64,000 bases of DNA, taken from Demequina sp. NBRC 110052. Its GTDB lineage: Bacteria > Actinomycetota > Actinomycetes > Actinomycetales > Demequinaceae. The position numbers were made by a program, and so were the translations under genes. Positions within the stretch are counted from its first letter, which is position 1, and the number at the start of each line of letters is the position of its first letter. The stretch covers positions 558,001-622,000 of the forward strand of contig NZ_BBRI01000003.1 of the NCBI RefSeq assembly GCF_002090075.1, given 5' to 3'. The notes under the pieces are model-generated. The model saw only the letters and a program-made list of their open reading frames with translations. It made no database searches and had not been told where the DNA came from. Below, in pieces: positions 45,311-53,636 of the stretch.

Positions 45311-45985
45311 GTGAACCTCGGATACCCGCAACTATTCGTCGACTCGGCGGATCAGCGCGCAGCTGAGGAGCTCTTCTCAAGCGGCATCTTCCACGGGCTG
45401 ACGACCAACCCGACGATCCTCCACAGGGCCTCGGCGACTGCAGCTGATCTCCCTCGCATCCACGGTTGGGCTACGGCGGCGGGTGCTCGGGAGATCTGCT
45501 TCCAAACATGGGGCCGTTCGCTCGAGGACATGCGCGCCAATGCCGCAAGGATCTTGGACATCGCGCCGTCTATCGTCGTGAAGACCCCTGCCACGCGAGA
45601 CGGATACGCGCTTGCACGCGAGCTGCGCGAATCGGGTGCACGCGTCCTTATCACCGCGGTCTACTCGGCTACACAGATGATGGCCGCACAGAGCCTTGGC
45701 GCCGAGTACATCGCACCCTATGCGGGCCGCATGCGCGATGCCGGAGTCGACGAGCGCGCAGAGATCGCCACCATGGTGTCGATCGCAATGCGTGCCGAGA
45801 GGCCGACGACCGTGCTCGCAGCGAGCCTCCGTAGCGTAGATGACGTCACCGCATTGCTCAAGGTCGGCGTCCCTGCCTTCACCGTCTCAGCCGAACTTGG
45901 CCGGCGACTCGTGGAAGATCCGCGTACCGCCGAAGCGACCGAGACGTTCGAGAGCACGATCGAGGCCTGGTCGCAGCCCGCCTAG
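45311..45985 (+). CDS. Transaldolase family protein, fructose-6-phosphate aldolase-like
   Basis: A 224-residue enzyme with the length and layout of FSA/TalC aldolases: FVDSADQRAAEELF (catalytic Asp near 11), GLTTNPTIL near 29, the Schiff-base Lys in IVVKTPAT (Lys91), TAVYSATQMMAAQSLGAEYI near 115 with PYAGRM, and VLAASLRSVDDV near 165. FSA-type enzymes cleave fructose 6-phosphate or, with a glycolaldehyde donor, arabinose 5-phosphate. A GTG start follows AAGGGGGCACC. The TAG stop abuts the IS5-type element, whose terminal base may supply its last G. Confidence 0.88.
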   Translation: MNLGYPQLFVDSADQRAAEELFSSGIFHGLTTNPTILHRASATAADLPRIHGWATAAGAREICFQTWGRSLEDMRANAARILDIAPSIVVKTPATRDGYALARELRESGARVLITAVYSATQMMAAQSLGAEYIAPYAGRMRDAGVDERAEIATMVSIAMRAERPTTVLAASLRSVDDVTALLKVGVPAFTVSAELGRRLVEDPRTAEATETFESTIEAWSQPA

Positions 45986-46780
45986 GGCGTGTGTGGCAAT
46001 CGGTCGGGGGTCTGTCTGCCACGTTGGTTGGCGTGTCTCGCTTCCACTGGTTGCTCTCTGATGCCCAGTGGTCGTTGATCGAGCCGATGTTGCCCAAGCG
46101 GACCGGTCGGCGTGGTCGTCCGTTCTCGGATGCCCGCACGATGGTCGCAGCGATCATCTGCCGCCATTGCGCCGGGATAGCGTGGCGGGATCTTCCTGAG
46201 GTGTTCGGCTCGTGGCAGACGGTGTGGACGTGACACCACCGGGTGGCGTCCGAGGGTACGTGGGACAGGGCAATGGCGAAGCTGGCCGCTGACGCGGACG
46301 CGCGTGGACTGGTCGGTGTCGGTGGACTCCACGATCGCGAATGGACGCTGCCGGATTGCCGTTGGTCACTGTCGTCACCGCCGGGCAGGCATCGGACTCA
46401 CGACACATGCTGCCGCTGCTGGCCGAGGTCAAGGTCGGCCGGCCTCTCGGGCGACCCCGTACGCGGCCCGGCGCCGTGCGCGCGGTCAAGTTCGTCTCGC
46501 GCGATCCGTAGCCACCTGCGCGAACGCGGCATCACCGCCGTTATCCCGAGCCTGACGATCAGAACGGCCATCGCAAGCGTCGCGACTCACGCGCAGGCCG
46601 CCCCGTCAGCTTCGACGAGATCGACTGCAAGGGACGCAACGTCATCGAACGTCACTTCGCCCACCTCAAACAGTGCCGCGCACGGGCGACCCGATACGAC
46701 GAACACGCGATCGTCTACCGCGCAGCCGTCGTCCTCCACGCGGTCATCGCCTGAGCACAACGATTGCCAGACAGGTCCCC
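45985..46780 (+). mobile_element. Decayed IS5-type insertion sequence
   Basis: Imperfect inverted ends (45985-46002 and 46761-46780) share TGTxTGGCAATCG and bound a disrupted transposase. The left end begins at the transaldolase stop codon. It lies just inside attR. Confidence 0.75.
46033..46754 (+). pseudogene. IS5-type transposase remnant
   Basis: The start reads SRFHWLLSDAQWSLIEPMLP, then RPFSDARTMVAAIICRHC, as in IS5-group transposases. Frameshifts follow, at 46230 and again in the centre. [11 protein letters not shown] is found in a second frame and FAHLKQCRARATRYDEHAIV with a stop at 46754 in another. The catalytic domain is broken, so it cannot be active. Confidence 0.8.
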
Positions 46781-46804
46781 GCCCCTCAGAGCCGGGCGCC
46801 CTTG

Positions 46805-46841
46805 ATCGAAAGGTCACCGGATCGACGCCGGTCGGAGCCAC
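46805..46841 (+). repeat. attR: 37-bp copy of the tRNA-Phe 3' end
   Basis: Identical to 34646-34682 without the 5' half of the tRNA. It marks the right end of the genomic island. The former tRNA-Phe downstream region continues to its right. Confidence 0.9.
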
Positions 46842-46846
46842 CAGCA

Positions 46847-46880
46847 CGAAGGCCCGCTCCCTCGAGGGAGCGGGCCTTCG
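46847..46880. terminator. Perfect 34-bp palindrome, terminator
   Basis: A 17-bp perfect inverted repeat without spacer, directly right of attR. Before island insertion it would have followed tRNA-Phe and served as its terminator. Confidence 0.75.
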
Positions 46881-46974
46881 TCATATGCGCGGGCGGGCGC
46901 CGAGCGCTCACGCGCTTGCGATTCGGTGCCGATAGAGGATGTACTAGGAGCATCTGCTACCAGGGGAGCCCGTG

Positions 46975-47352
46975 ATGTCAACGTTCGCCAAGTCCGCCGC
47001 CACCGCACTGTTCTCGGGGGTCGTCGGCCGCTACCAGGCGATGCTCAAGATCGAGTTCGAGCGCGCCAAGGCGGAGGTGTCCGCCAAGCTCGGCAAGATC
47101 GGCGTCGGCAGCGCACTCATCGGCGCCGCTGCGGTGCTCGGCTCGCTGGCGCTCACGCTGCTCGTCGTGGCGGCGGTCGCAGGGCTCTCGACCGTGTGGC
47201 CCGTGTGGCTGTCCGCGCTCGTGATCGCGGGCGGCATCATCCTGCTCGTCGCGATCCTCGCCGGCATCGGCGTCTCGCTCATCAAGAAGAACTCGGATCT
47301 CGCTCCCACGGAGTCGATCAACAACGTCAAGGCGATGTTCAACTGGGAGTGA
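46975..47352 (+). CDS. Phage-holin-like membrane protein (Actinobacterial holin-X/DUF1469 type)
   Basis: A 125-residue protein with an N-terminal amphipathic helix (FERAKAEVSAKLGKIG near 30), two strong transmembrane segments (residues 45-75 and 80-105) and a short polar tail. The layout is that of the actinobacterial holin-X/YqjE-like family, which are common chromosomal membrane proteins, not proof of a prophage. The ATG at 46975 follows AGGGGAGCCC; a GTG one codon earlier is possible. Confidence 0.75.
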   Translation: MSTFAKSAATALFSGVVGRYQAMLKIEFERAKAEVSAKLGKIGVGSALIGAAAVLGSLALTLLVVAAVAGLSTVWPVWLSALVIAGGIILLVAILAGIGVSLIKKNSDLAPTESINNVKAMFNWE

Positions 47353-47374
47353 GCCCCAGCGCCTGACGGAGCCG

Positions 47375-48304
47375 CTACGCGGCCGCCTCGGCCTCCGTCG
47401 CCACCTCAGGCCTGCGCGTCGGCGTGCGGCCCGCGAGCCATACACCGAGCAGCACGATGACGGCTCCCACGACCTCGTACCAGTGCAGGCGCTCGCCCAG
47501 GACGAGCACGCCGAGCGTCGTCGCCACGACAGGCACCAGGTACGTGACCGAGGTGGCCGTCGTCGCCCCCGCAAGTCGGACCACGCGCCAGAACAGCACG
47601 TAAGCGAAAGACGTGCCCGCGACGCCGAGACCGATCAGACCCCACAGCGGCACGGAGTCCAGCGCGAACGTGCCGGGCTCCGGCGCACCCGACGCGAGCG
47701 CGAAGGGCGCAAGCATTACCGCGCTCGCGGCGATCTGCGTCGCCGACAGCACGGTGTTGGACTCCTCGATCCGCGCGAGCAGACGCCGCGACAGCGTCGA
47801 TCCGATGCCGTAGCAGGCGGTCGCGGCGAGCATCAGAGCGACACCGCCCAGCGGGAAGTCGGACACGTTCCACGCCCCCACCAGCACCGCGATGCCTGCG
47901 GCTCCCACGAGCAGGCCCCCGAGCTGCGCGCGCGTCGTCCGCTCAGCGGGAATGAGCACCGCCACCCAGAAGGCGGCCCAGAGCGGCGTCGTCGCGTTGA
48001 GGAGGCTTGCGAGGATGGAGGTGAGGTGCTGCTGAGCCATCGGGATCAGGATCAGCGGGATGCCGGACATGAACACGCCGACCACAGCCACGGACAGGAC
48101 GTCTCGAGCTGTGAGAGCGGGGCGCCTGCGCCCCCACGCCACCAGGGCCCACAGCACGAGCGCCCCGACCGCGAGGCGTCCGAAGCCGACCTGCGACGGC
48201 GTGAAGGCATCCAGCGCGAGCTCGATGAAGAGGAAGGACGAGCCCCATCCGAGGGCCGTCAGGATCAGGGCGGGCAGCCACGCGCGCGCGGGTGCGGCCG
48301 TCAC
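47375..48304 (-). CDS. EamA family (DMT) transporter
   Basis: A 309-residue protein with ten hydrophobic segments in two EamA repeats: GWGSSFLFIELALDAFTPSQ near 18 and, in the second half, LIGLGVAGTSFAYVLFWRVV near 225, then TYLVPVVATTLGVLVLGE. Likely an exporter of a small metabolite. The GTG overlaps the alkyltransferase stop by 4 bases, so it is co-transcribed with the gene before it. Confidence 0.9.
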   Translation of the reverse strand: MTAAPARAWLPALILTALGWGSSFLFIELALDAFTPSQVGFGRLAVGALVLWALVAWGRRRPALTARDVLSVAVVGVFMSGIPLILIPMAQQHLTSILASLLNATTPLWAAFWVAVLIPAERTTRAQLGGLLVGAAGIAVLVGAWNVSDFPLGGVALMLAATACYGIGSTLSRRLLARIEESNTVLSATQIAASAVMLAPFALASGAPEPGTFALDSVPLWGLIGLGVAGTSFAYVLFWRVVRLAGATTATSVTYLVPVVATTLGVLVLGERLHWYEVVGAVIVLLGVWLAGRTPTRRPEVATEAEAAA

Positions 48305-48879
48305 GCGGTCACCGCCGTGGGCGCTCGGTCATCCTCATGCGCCTGGGTCAGCGCGAGCGCGACCTTGCCCAGTCCGCCACCCGCCTCGTGGGTCAGCATC
48401 GCGGCCTTGATCCCCACGCCGCCGAACCCGTACGAGCCGAGCCTGCCGTGCGCGCGGATGACGCGATGGCACGGCACGAAGATCCCCACGGCGTTGCGCG
48501 CGCACGCGGTGCCCACGGCCCGCATCGCGCGCGGGCTTCCCGCGGCGGCAGCGAGCTCCTGGTAGGACATCGGCTCGCCCGGCGGGATGCGCCTCATCGC
48601 GCTCCAGACCCGCTGCGCGAACGGCCCACCCTGCTGCGCCACCGCGACCTCGCCGATGGGCGCGAAGTCGCCGTCGTTCCACGCCTCGACGGCGCTCACC
48701 GCGTCGGGCAGTGAGCCCTCCACCATGCCGCGCGCCGCGAGCGAGGCCTCAAGCCTCAGCTCGAGCTCATGCGGCGTCGCGCGACCTGCGGCGCGCACCA
48801 CGCCATCCTCGGGCGTGGCCGCGATCCACATCTCGCCCACGAGCGAGTCCACGCGTGCGCACACGAGCGGTTCTGTCAT
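48301..48879 (-). CDS. ogt: Methylated-DNA-protein-cysteine methyltransferase
   Basis: A 192-residue DNA-repair protein that removes alkyl groups from O6-alkylguanine onto its own Cys. The active site is IFVPCHRVI near residue 137, preceded by PMSYQELAAAAGSPRAMRAVG and followed by GRLGSYGFGG. An N-terminal RNase H-like part is present. TAGCCT lies 7 bases before the ATG with no ribosome site. Confidence 0.93.
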   Translation of the reverse strand: MTEPLVCARVDSLVGEMWIAATPEDGVVRAAGRATPHELELRLEASLAARGMVEGSLPDAVSAVEAWNDGDFAPIGEVAVAQQGGPFAQRVWSAMRRIPPGEPMSYQELAAAAGSPRAMRAVGTACARNAVGIFVPCHRVIRAHGRLGSYGFGGVGIKAAMLTHEAGGGLGKVALALTQAHEDDRAPTAVTA

Positions 48880-48954
48880 GCGAGCAAGGCTACGGCGCTG
48901 CAGTGCGCCGCGGCGACGGCCACCTGGGGGTCAGGTGGCACCGTCACGCAGGTG

Positions 48955-49158
48955 TCAGTTGCCCTGCTCGCGCGCGGCGGCGAGGAGCGCCTGCACCTCG
49001 GCCTCGCGGAAACGGCGGTGTCCGCCCAGCGTGCGGATCGAGGAGAGCTTGCCGACCTTCGCCCATCGGGTCACGGTCTTGGGGTCCACGCGGAAGATCG
49101 CGGCGACCTCACTCGGGGTGAGCAGCTTCTCCGGCTCCTGAATCGTCTCTGCCATCAT
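48955..49158 (-). CDS. bldC: BldC-type MerR-like DNA-binding protein
   Basis: A 67-residue protein: LLTPSEVAAIFRVDPKTVTR followed by WAKVGKL and RTLGGHRRFREAEVQALL. This is the BldC signature, a winged-helix related to MerR that binds as head-to-tail oligomers and controls development and cell physiology in actinobacteria. Two adjacent ATG codons start the gene. It is divergent from the DUF3073 gene across 288 bases, a neighbourhood often kept in actinobacteria. Confidence 0.94.
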   Translation of the reverse strand: MMAETIQEPEKLLTPSEVAAIFRVDPKTVTRWAKVGKLSSIRTLGGHRRFREAEVQALLAAAREQGN

Positions 49159-49446
49159 TTCCAATTCCCTCAGCTGTTGTCGACGCCCTCGGGAGGGGAC
49201 GTTCTGCACAATGAGAGCGACCGACACCCCCACTATGACGCGAAAATCCGGACAATGTGCGGAAATGGCTGAGATTTCGGGGCGCTCCGCCCCGGACCGG
49301 CTCGACACATGCGCAGCACACGGCACGACGACACCATCTCGGGAGAGGGGTGTTCGCGCGCCACCTCGCGCGCGTTGTAAAGTATGGCGAGGACTCGACA
49401 CGCAGGCCCGCCGCGAGGCGGCCATGACGTTGGAAGGGGCGGCGAC

Positions 49447-49620
49447 ATGGGGCGCGGCCGTCAGAAGGCTAAGGACGCGAAGATCGCGCGTCAGCTGAAG
49501 TACACCAGCCACACCGCAGATCTGCGCGACCTGGAGCGTGAGGTCATCTCGACGACCCCTGCCTCGAAGTCGGACGACTCCGACGACTACACGGACCGCT
49601 GGGCGGACGACGAGGACTGA
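49447..49620 (+). CDS. DUF3073 protein
   Basis: A 57-residue, highly charged protein: MGRGRQKAKDAKIARQLKY at the start, then YTSHTADLRDLEREV and an acidic tail. This is the standard DUF3073 layout, a conserved small actinobacterial protein of unknown role. The ATG at 49447 follows GGAAGGGGCGGCG. It converges on purM with 27 bases between stops. Confidence 0.93.
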   Translation: MGRGRQKAKDAKIARQLKYTSHTADLRDLEREVISTTPASKSDDSDDYTDRWADDED

Positions 49621-49647
49621 CCTCGCCGCGCTGCCCCCGCCGTCGGC

Positions 49648-50751
49648 TCAGGCCCGGTAGAAACCGCTGAGCACCACGGCGCCGCCGTGCACGCCCTTGG
49701 CGCCCCGGATCACGTCCGGCGATGCGATGCGACCGTCGTCCTCGACGACGTCGCCCAGCACCCACGCGTCCACGCCCGACGCGGCACAGGACCCGATCAC
49801 GGCGTCGGCATCCTCGGCGGCCACCAGGGCGACCATCCCGACGCCCATGTTGAGCGTCGACTCGAGGTCGTTCCACGGCACCGATCCTGCGGCCTGCACG
49901 GTGGAGAACACCGGCGGGAGCTCCCACGAGCCACGGTCCACTCGGGCGGCAAGGCCCGCGGGCATCACGCGTGCCACGTTGGCAGCGAGCCCGCCGCCGG
50001 TGACGTGCGAGAAGGCGTGCAGCCCAGCGATATCCTCGGCCAGAGCGACGCACAGCGACGCATAGATGCGGGTGGGCACGAGCAGCTCCTCGCCCACCGC
50101 GCGGCCCAGCTCGGGCACCACGGTGTCGAGCTTCCATCCGGCGTGCTCCACGACGCGACGCACGAGCGAGTAGCCGTTCGAGTGCAGCCCGGACGAGGCC
50201 ATCGCGACGACCACGTCCCCCGAGCGCACGCGGTCGGGACCGAGCAGTGCGTCGGCCTCGACCACGCCGATCGCGGCGCCAGCGACGTCGTAGTCGTCGG
50301 GGTCCATCACGCCGGGGTGTTCGGCAGTCTCCCCGCCCACGAGCGCCGTGCCGGCCATCTCGCAACCCTCGGCGATGCCACGCACGATGTCGGCGATGCG
50401 TTCGGGCACGACCTTGCCGCACGCGATGTAGTCCGTCATGACGAGCGGCTTGGCGCCGCACACGACGATGTCGTCGACGACCATCGCGACGAGGTCCTGG
50501 CCGATGGTGTCGTGCACGTCCATCTGGCGGGCGATCACGATCTTCGTGCCCACGCCGTCGGTCGACGAGGCGAGCAGCGGCCGCTGGTAGTCCTTGAGCG
50601 CGGAGGCATCGAACAGTCCGGCAAAGGCGCCGATGCCGCCCAGTACCTCGGGGCCGTGCGTGCGCCCGACGGCCTCCTTCATGAGCTCGACGGCCTTGTC
50701 GCCGGCCTCGGTGTCCACGCCGGCGCCTGCGTAGGTGATGGGCTCGGTCAT
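49648..50751 (-). CDS. purM: Phosphoribosylformylglycinamidine cyclo-ligase
   Basis: A 367-residue enzyme of de novo purine synthesis converting FGAM to AIR with ATP. It has TYAGAGVDTEAGDKAVELM at the start, LASSTDGVGTKI near 60, IGQDLVAMVVDDIVVCGA near 84, LVGGETAEHPGVM near 138 and HVTGGGLAANV near 245. The ATG overlaps the purF stop by 4 bases; gene order purF-purM is usual in actinobacteria. Confidence 0.96.
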   Translation of the reverse strand: MTEPITYAGAGVDTEAGDKAVELMKEAVGRTHGPEVLGGIGAFAGLFDASALKDYQRPLLASSTDGVGTKIVIARQMDVHDTIGQDLVAMVVDDIVVCGAKPLVMTDYIACGKVVPERIADIVRGIAEGCEMAGTALVGGETAEHPGVMDPDDYDVAGAAIGVVEADALLGPDRVRSGDVVVAMASSGLHSNGYSLVRRVVEHAGWKLDTVVPELGRAVGEELLVPTRIYASLCVALAEDIAGLHAFSHVTGGGLAANVARVMPAGLAARVDRGSWELPPVFSTVQAAGSVPWNDLESTLNMGVGMVALVAAEDADAVIGSCAASGVDAWVLGDVVEDDGRIASPDVIRGAKGVHGGAVVLSGFYRA

Positions 50752-52220
50752 CCGGCGACCTCCTCGGTCTGCAGCGTCAGCAGGTGGCGCGCATCCACGG
50801 GGGGCGCGATCGGGTACTCGCCCGTGAAGCATGCGGTGCACAGGCGGTCCTCGGCCTGCTGCGTCGCGGTGACCATGCCGTCGAGCGAGATGTAGCCGAG
50901 CGAGTCCGCGCCGAGCTGGTCGCGGATGTCCTCGACGCTGTGGCCGACGGCGGCCAGCTCGGTGCGCGTGGGGAAGTCGATGCCGTAGAAGCACGGCCAC
51001 TGCACGGGAGGCGAGGAGATGCGCACGTGCACCTCGGCCGCGCCCGCGTCGCGCAGCATCTGCACGATGGCCCGCTGGGTGTTGCCGCGCACGATCGAGT
51101 CGTCCACGACCACGAGTCGCTTGCCCTCGATGACCTCACGCAGGGGGTTGAGCTTGAGTCTGATGCCAAGCTGACGCAGGGTCTGCGACGGCTGGATGAA
51201 GGTGCGGCCGACGTAAGAGTTCTTGACCAAGCCCTGGCCGAACTTGATGCCGGACTCCTGCGCGTAGCCGACGGCCGCTGGAGTGCCCGACTCGGGCGTC
51301 GGAATCACGAGGTCCGCCTCGACGGGGTGCTCGCGTGCGAGCTGGCGTCCCATCTCGAGACGGGCGGCCTGCACCGAGCGGCCTGCGATGGTGGTGTCCG
51401 GGCGTGCGAGGTACACGTATTCGAAGACGCAGCCCTTGGGCACGGCCTCGGCGAAGCGCTGCGAGTGCACGCCGTCCGCGTCGATCGTGAGGAACTCGCC
51501 CGGCTCCACCTCGCGCACGAAGCGCGCGCCTACGATGTCGAGCGCCGCGGTCTCCGACGCGACGACCCAGCCACCCGACGCCAGCTCGCCCAGCACGAGC
51601 GGGCGCACGCCCTGAGGGTCGCGCGCGGCGTACAGGGTCGTCTCGTCCATGAACACGAACGAGTACGCGCCTTCGAGGTGCGGCAGCAGCTCGAGGGCGA
51701 CCTCCGCGAGCGAGTCGCCGTCGCCGCCCAGCAGCGCGGTCACGATCTGCGTGTCAGTGCACTTGCCGCCCTTGAGGTCGAGCCGCTTGGGGTAGCCCTC
51801 GCGCTCGATCAGCAGGTCGATCAGCTGCTGCGTGTTGGTGAGGTTGCCGTTGTGCCCGAGCGCGACGGTCCCGGCCGAGGTCGGCCCGAGCGTGGGCTGG
51901 GCGTTCGCCCATACCGATGCGCCGGTGGTCGAGTAGCGCGCGTGGCCCACGGCGATGTGCCCCGTGAGCGCCTCGAGGGCGGCCTCGTCGAACACCTGCG
52001 AGACGAGTCCCATGTCCTTGAACACGAGGATCTTCTCGCCGTCCGAGGTGGCGATCCCGGCCGACTCCTGACCGCGGTGCTGGAGCGCGTAGAGGCCGAA
52101 GTAGCTGAGCTTCGCGACCTCCTCGCCCGGCGCGTACACGCCGAACACGCCGCACGCATCCTGCGGGCCCTGGTCCTGCGGGTCGAGCTCCTGCGTGAGC
52201 CGTCCGTCTCCGCGCCTCAT
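50748..52220 (-). CDS. purF: Amidophosphoribosyltransferase
   Basis: A 490-residue enzyme making phosphoribosylamine from PRPP and glutamine. A 22-residue propeptide precedes the nucleophile Cys23 (DACGVFGVY); the glutaminase domain has ALQHRGQESAGIA and the PRPP loop is LVVVDDSIVRGNTQ near 345. Cys residues in the C-terminal part (LCTACFTGEYP) fit a [4Fe-4S] type. The ATG at 52220 follows CGAGGAGGGCCG. It overlaps genes on both sides, so the operon is tightly coupled. Confidence 0.96.
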   Translation of the reverse strand: MRRGDGRLTQELDPQDQGPQDACGVFGVYAPGEEVAKLSYFGLYALQHRGQESAGIATSDGEKILVFKDMGLVSQVFDEAALEALTGHIAVGHARYSTTGASVWANAQPTLGPTSAGTVALGHNGNLTNTQQLIDLLIEREGYPKRLDLKGGKCTDTQIVTALLGGDGDSLAEVALELLPHLEGAYSFVFMDETTLYAARDPQGVRPLVLGELASGGWVVASETAALDIVGARFVREVEPGEFLTIDADGVHSQRFAEAVPKGCVFEYVYLARPDTTIAGRSVQAARLEMGRQLAREHPVEADLVIPTPESGTPAAVGYAQESGIKFGQGLVKNSYVGRTFIQPSQTLRQLGIRLKLNPLREVIEGKRLVVVDDSIVRGNTQRAIVQMLRDAGAAEVHVRISSPPVQWPCFYGIDFPTRTELAAVGHSVEDIRDQLGADSLGYISLDGMVTATQQAEDRLCTACFTGEYPIAPPVDARHLLTLQTEEVAG

Positions 52221-52639
52221 CGGCCCTCCTCGTTCTCGAGCCACTCGAGCGTGCGCGCGCGGCTCTCGTCCGCGCGGCGGCTGGCCACCGCGTCGGCCCT
52301 GGTCGCGATCGCGCCAGCGATGACCGCCCCGATCGTGCCGAAGCCCAGCCCGATCAGAAGCCCACTGAGGAAGCGGCCCGCGGTCTCACCGTTCGGCAGC
52401 AGCGCGCCGAGCAGGAAGCCGATCGCGAACATCGGCACGGCGCCGGTCGCGACCATCCGCGCGAAGCGGGGGGCACGGCGCACGACCGCGGGGATGGCCG
52501 CGGCGAGTTCTTCTTCGGTGGGCTCGGGAGCGTCCTGGGACATGCCCGACGCGGGGGAGGGTACGGCCGTCTCCGGCGCCTCGGGTGCTGGCGCGTCGGG
52601 CTCGGGCTGCGAGTCCTCGGGGCGGGGGGCGTCGCTCAC
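52217..52639 (-). CDS. Two-helix membrane protein upstream of purF
   Basis: A 140-residue protein with a Pro/Ala/Glu-rich N-terminal 60 residues, two hydrophobic helices (VPMFAIGFLLGALL near 70, FLSGLLIGLGFGTIGAVIAGA near 90, split by a short loop) and a charged C-terminal tail. I do not recognise a named family. The GTG start lies 6 bases after TAGACT (leaderless), and the stop overlaps purF (ATGA), so it is the first gene of the purF-purM operon. Confidence 0.72.
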   Translation of the reverse strand: MSDAPRPEDSQPEPDAPAPEAPETAVPSPASGMSQDAPEPTEEELAAAIPAVVRRAPRFARMVATGAVPMFAIGFLLGALLPNGETAGRFLSGLLIGLGFGTIGAVIAGAIATRADAVASRRADESRARTLEWLENEEGR

Positions 52640-52661
52640 GGTGCCAGTCTAGGCGGTGACG

Positions 52662-52699
52662 CACGGCGGCCCCGCCCGGTGAGGGACGGGGCCGCCGTG
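52662..52699 (-). terminator. Terminator after the CUT1 permease operon
   Basis: A perfect 13-bp stem (52662-52674 with 52687-52699) lies 11 bases downstream of the MalG-type permease stop. It overlaps the promoter side of the purF operon and insulates it. Confidence 0.8.
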
Positions 52700-52709
52700 G
52701 TCGAGTCCG

Positions 52710-53636
52710 TCAGCCCTTCGTGGAGCCCGCGAGCAGGCCGCGCACGAAGTAGCGCTGCAGCGAGAAGAACACGATGAGCGGGATGACCATCGAGATGAAC
52801 GCCGCAGGCGGCACGAGGTATGCCGTGGCGCCATAGTCGCCTGCGAGGTTCGAGATCGGGTAGGTGAGCGGGTACGTCTTGATGCCACCGAACACGGCGG
52901 AGACGAGCAGGTCGTTCCACACCCACAGGAACTGGAAGATCGCCAGGGAGGCGATCGCCGGCAGCGACAGCGGGATGATCACGCGGAAGAAGATCTGCGT
53001 GTGGCTCGCGCCGTCGACGCGTGCGGCCTCGATGATGTCGCTGGGTATCTGCGCGATGAAGTTATGCAGCAGGAACACTGCCAACGGCATCGCGAAGATC
53101 GTGTGGGCCACCCAGACGCCGGGGAACTGACCGGCGATGCCGATCCCCTCCGGGCCGAGCAGCTTGAGCAGCGGGATCAGAGCGAGCTGGAGCGGCACCA
53201 CCTGGAGCGCGAAGATGAACACGAACAGGAAGTTCGAGCCCCTGAAGGGGATCCACGCGAACGCGTAGGCCGCCATGAGCCCGATCACCAGCGGGAACAC
53301 CACCGTGGGCACCGTGACCACGATCGAGTTGATCAGGTTGCCCAGCAGCGGCGGCGCGTTCGAGCTGTCACCGAACGAGTCGAACAGCACCTGTCCGAAG
53401 TTCTCGAAGGTCAGGTCGCCGTTGAACGTGACGTTCCACCACGACTCGGTCCGGTACTGCTCGCCCGGGACGAGCGAGGTCATGAACAGGCCGATGGTGG
53501 GAATCGTCCACAGCGCAGCGATGATGATGGCGGCGCCCGTCGCCCAGGGCGACGTAAGGTTCTCCTTGGCCTTCTGCGCCTTCGTCTTCTTGGGGGATGC
53601 GGTCTCGTCGGGGATCGCGGGAGCAGGCGTGGTCAT
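52710..53636 (-). CDS. CUT1 carbohydrate ABC transporter permease (MalG type)
   Basis: A 308-residue permease with six hydrophobic segments and the EAA loop IEAARVDGASHTQIFFRVIIP near residue 200 (split as EAARVDGAS). The first 30 residues are a charged Lys-rich tail. It pairs with the upstream MalF-type permease to import an oligosaccharide, probably an alpha- or beta-glucoside by analogy with AglG. The two permease genes share one base. No ATPase gene is near; an MsiK-type shared ATPase is the usual solution in actinobacteria. Confidence 0.92.
   Translation of the reverse strand: MTTPAPAIPDETASPKKTKAQKAKENLTSPWATGAAIIIAALWTIPTIGLFMTSLVPGEQYRTESWWNVTFNGDLTFENFGQVLFDSFGDSSNAPPLLGNLINSIVVTVPTVVFPLVIGLMAAYAFAWIPFRGSNFLFVFIFALQVVPLQLALIPLLKLLGPEGIGIAGQFPGVWVAHTIFAMPLAVFLLHNFIAQIPSDIIEAARVDGASHTQIFFRVIIPLSLPAIASLAIFQFLWVWNDLLVSAVFGGIKTYPLTYPISNLAGDYGATAYLVPPAAFISMVIPLIVFFSLQRYFVRGLLAGSTKG

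Noticed and set aside
46243..46935. 230-residue plus-strand frame at the right end of the island
   Set aside because: It runs through the broken IS5-type transposase, attR and the terminator palindrome in a non-coding register.
46975..47352. Holin-like gene as evidence of a prophage
   Set aside because: No other phage genes are near; these small membrane proteins are common chromosomal genes and it lies outside attR.
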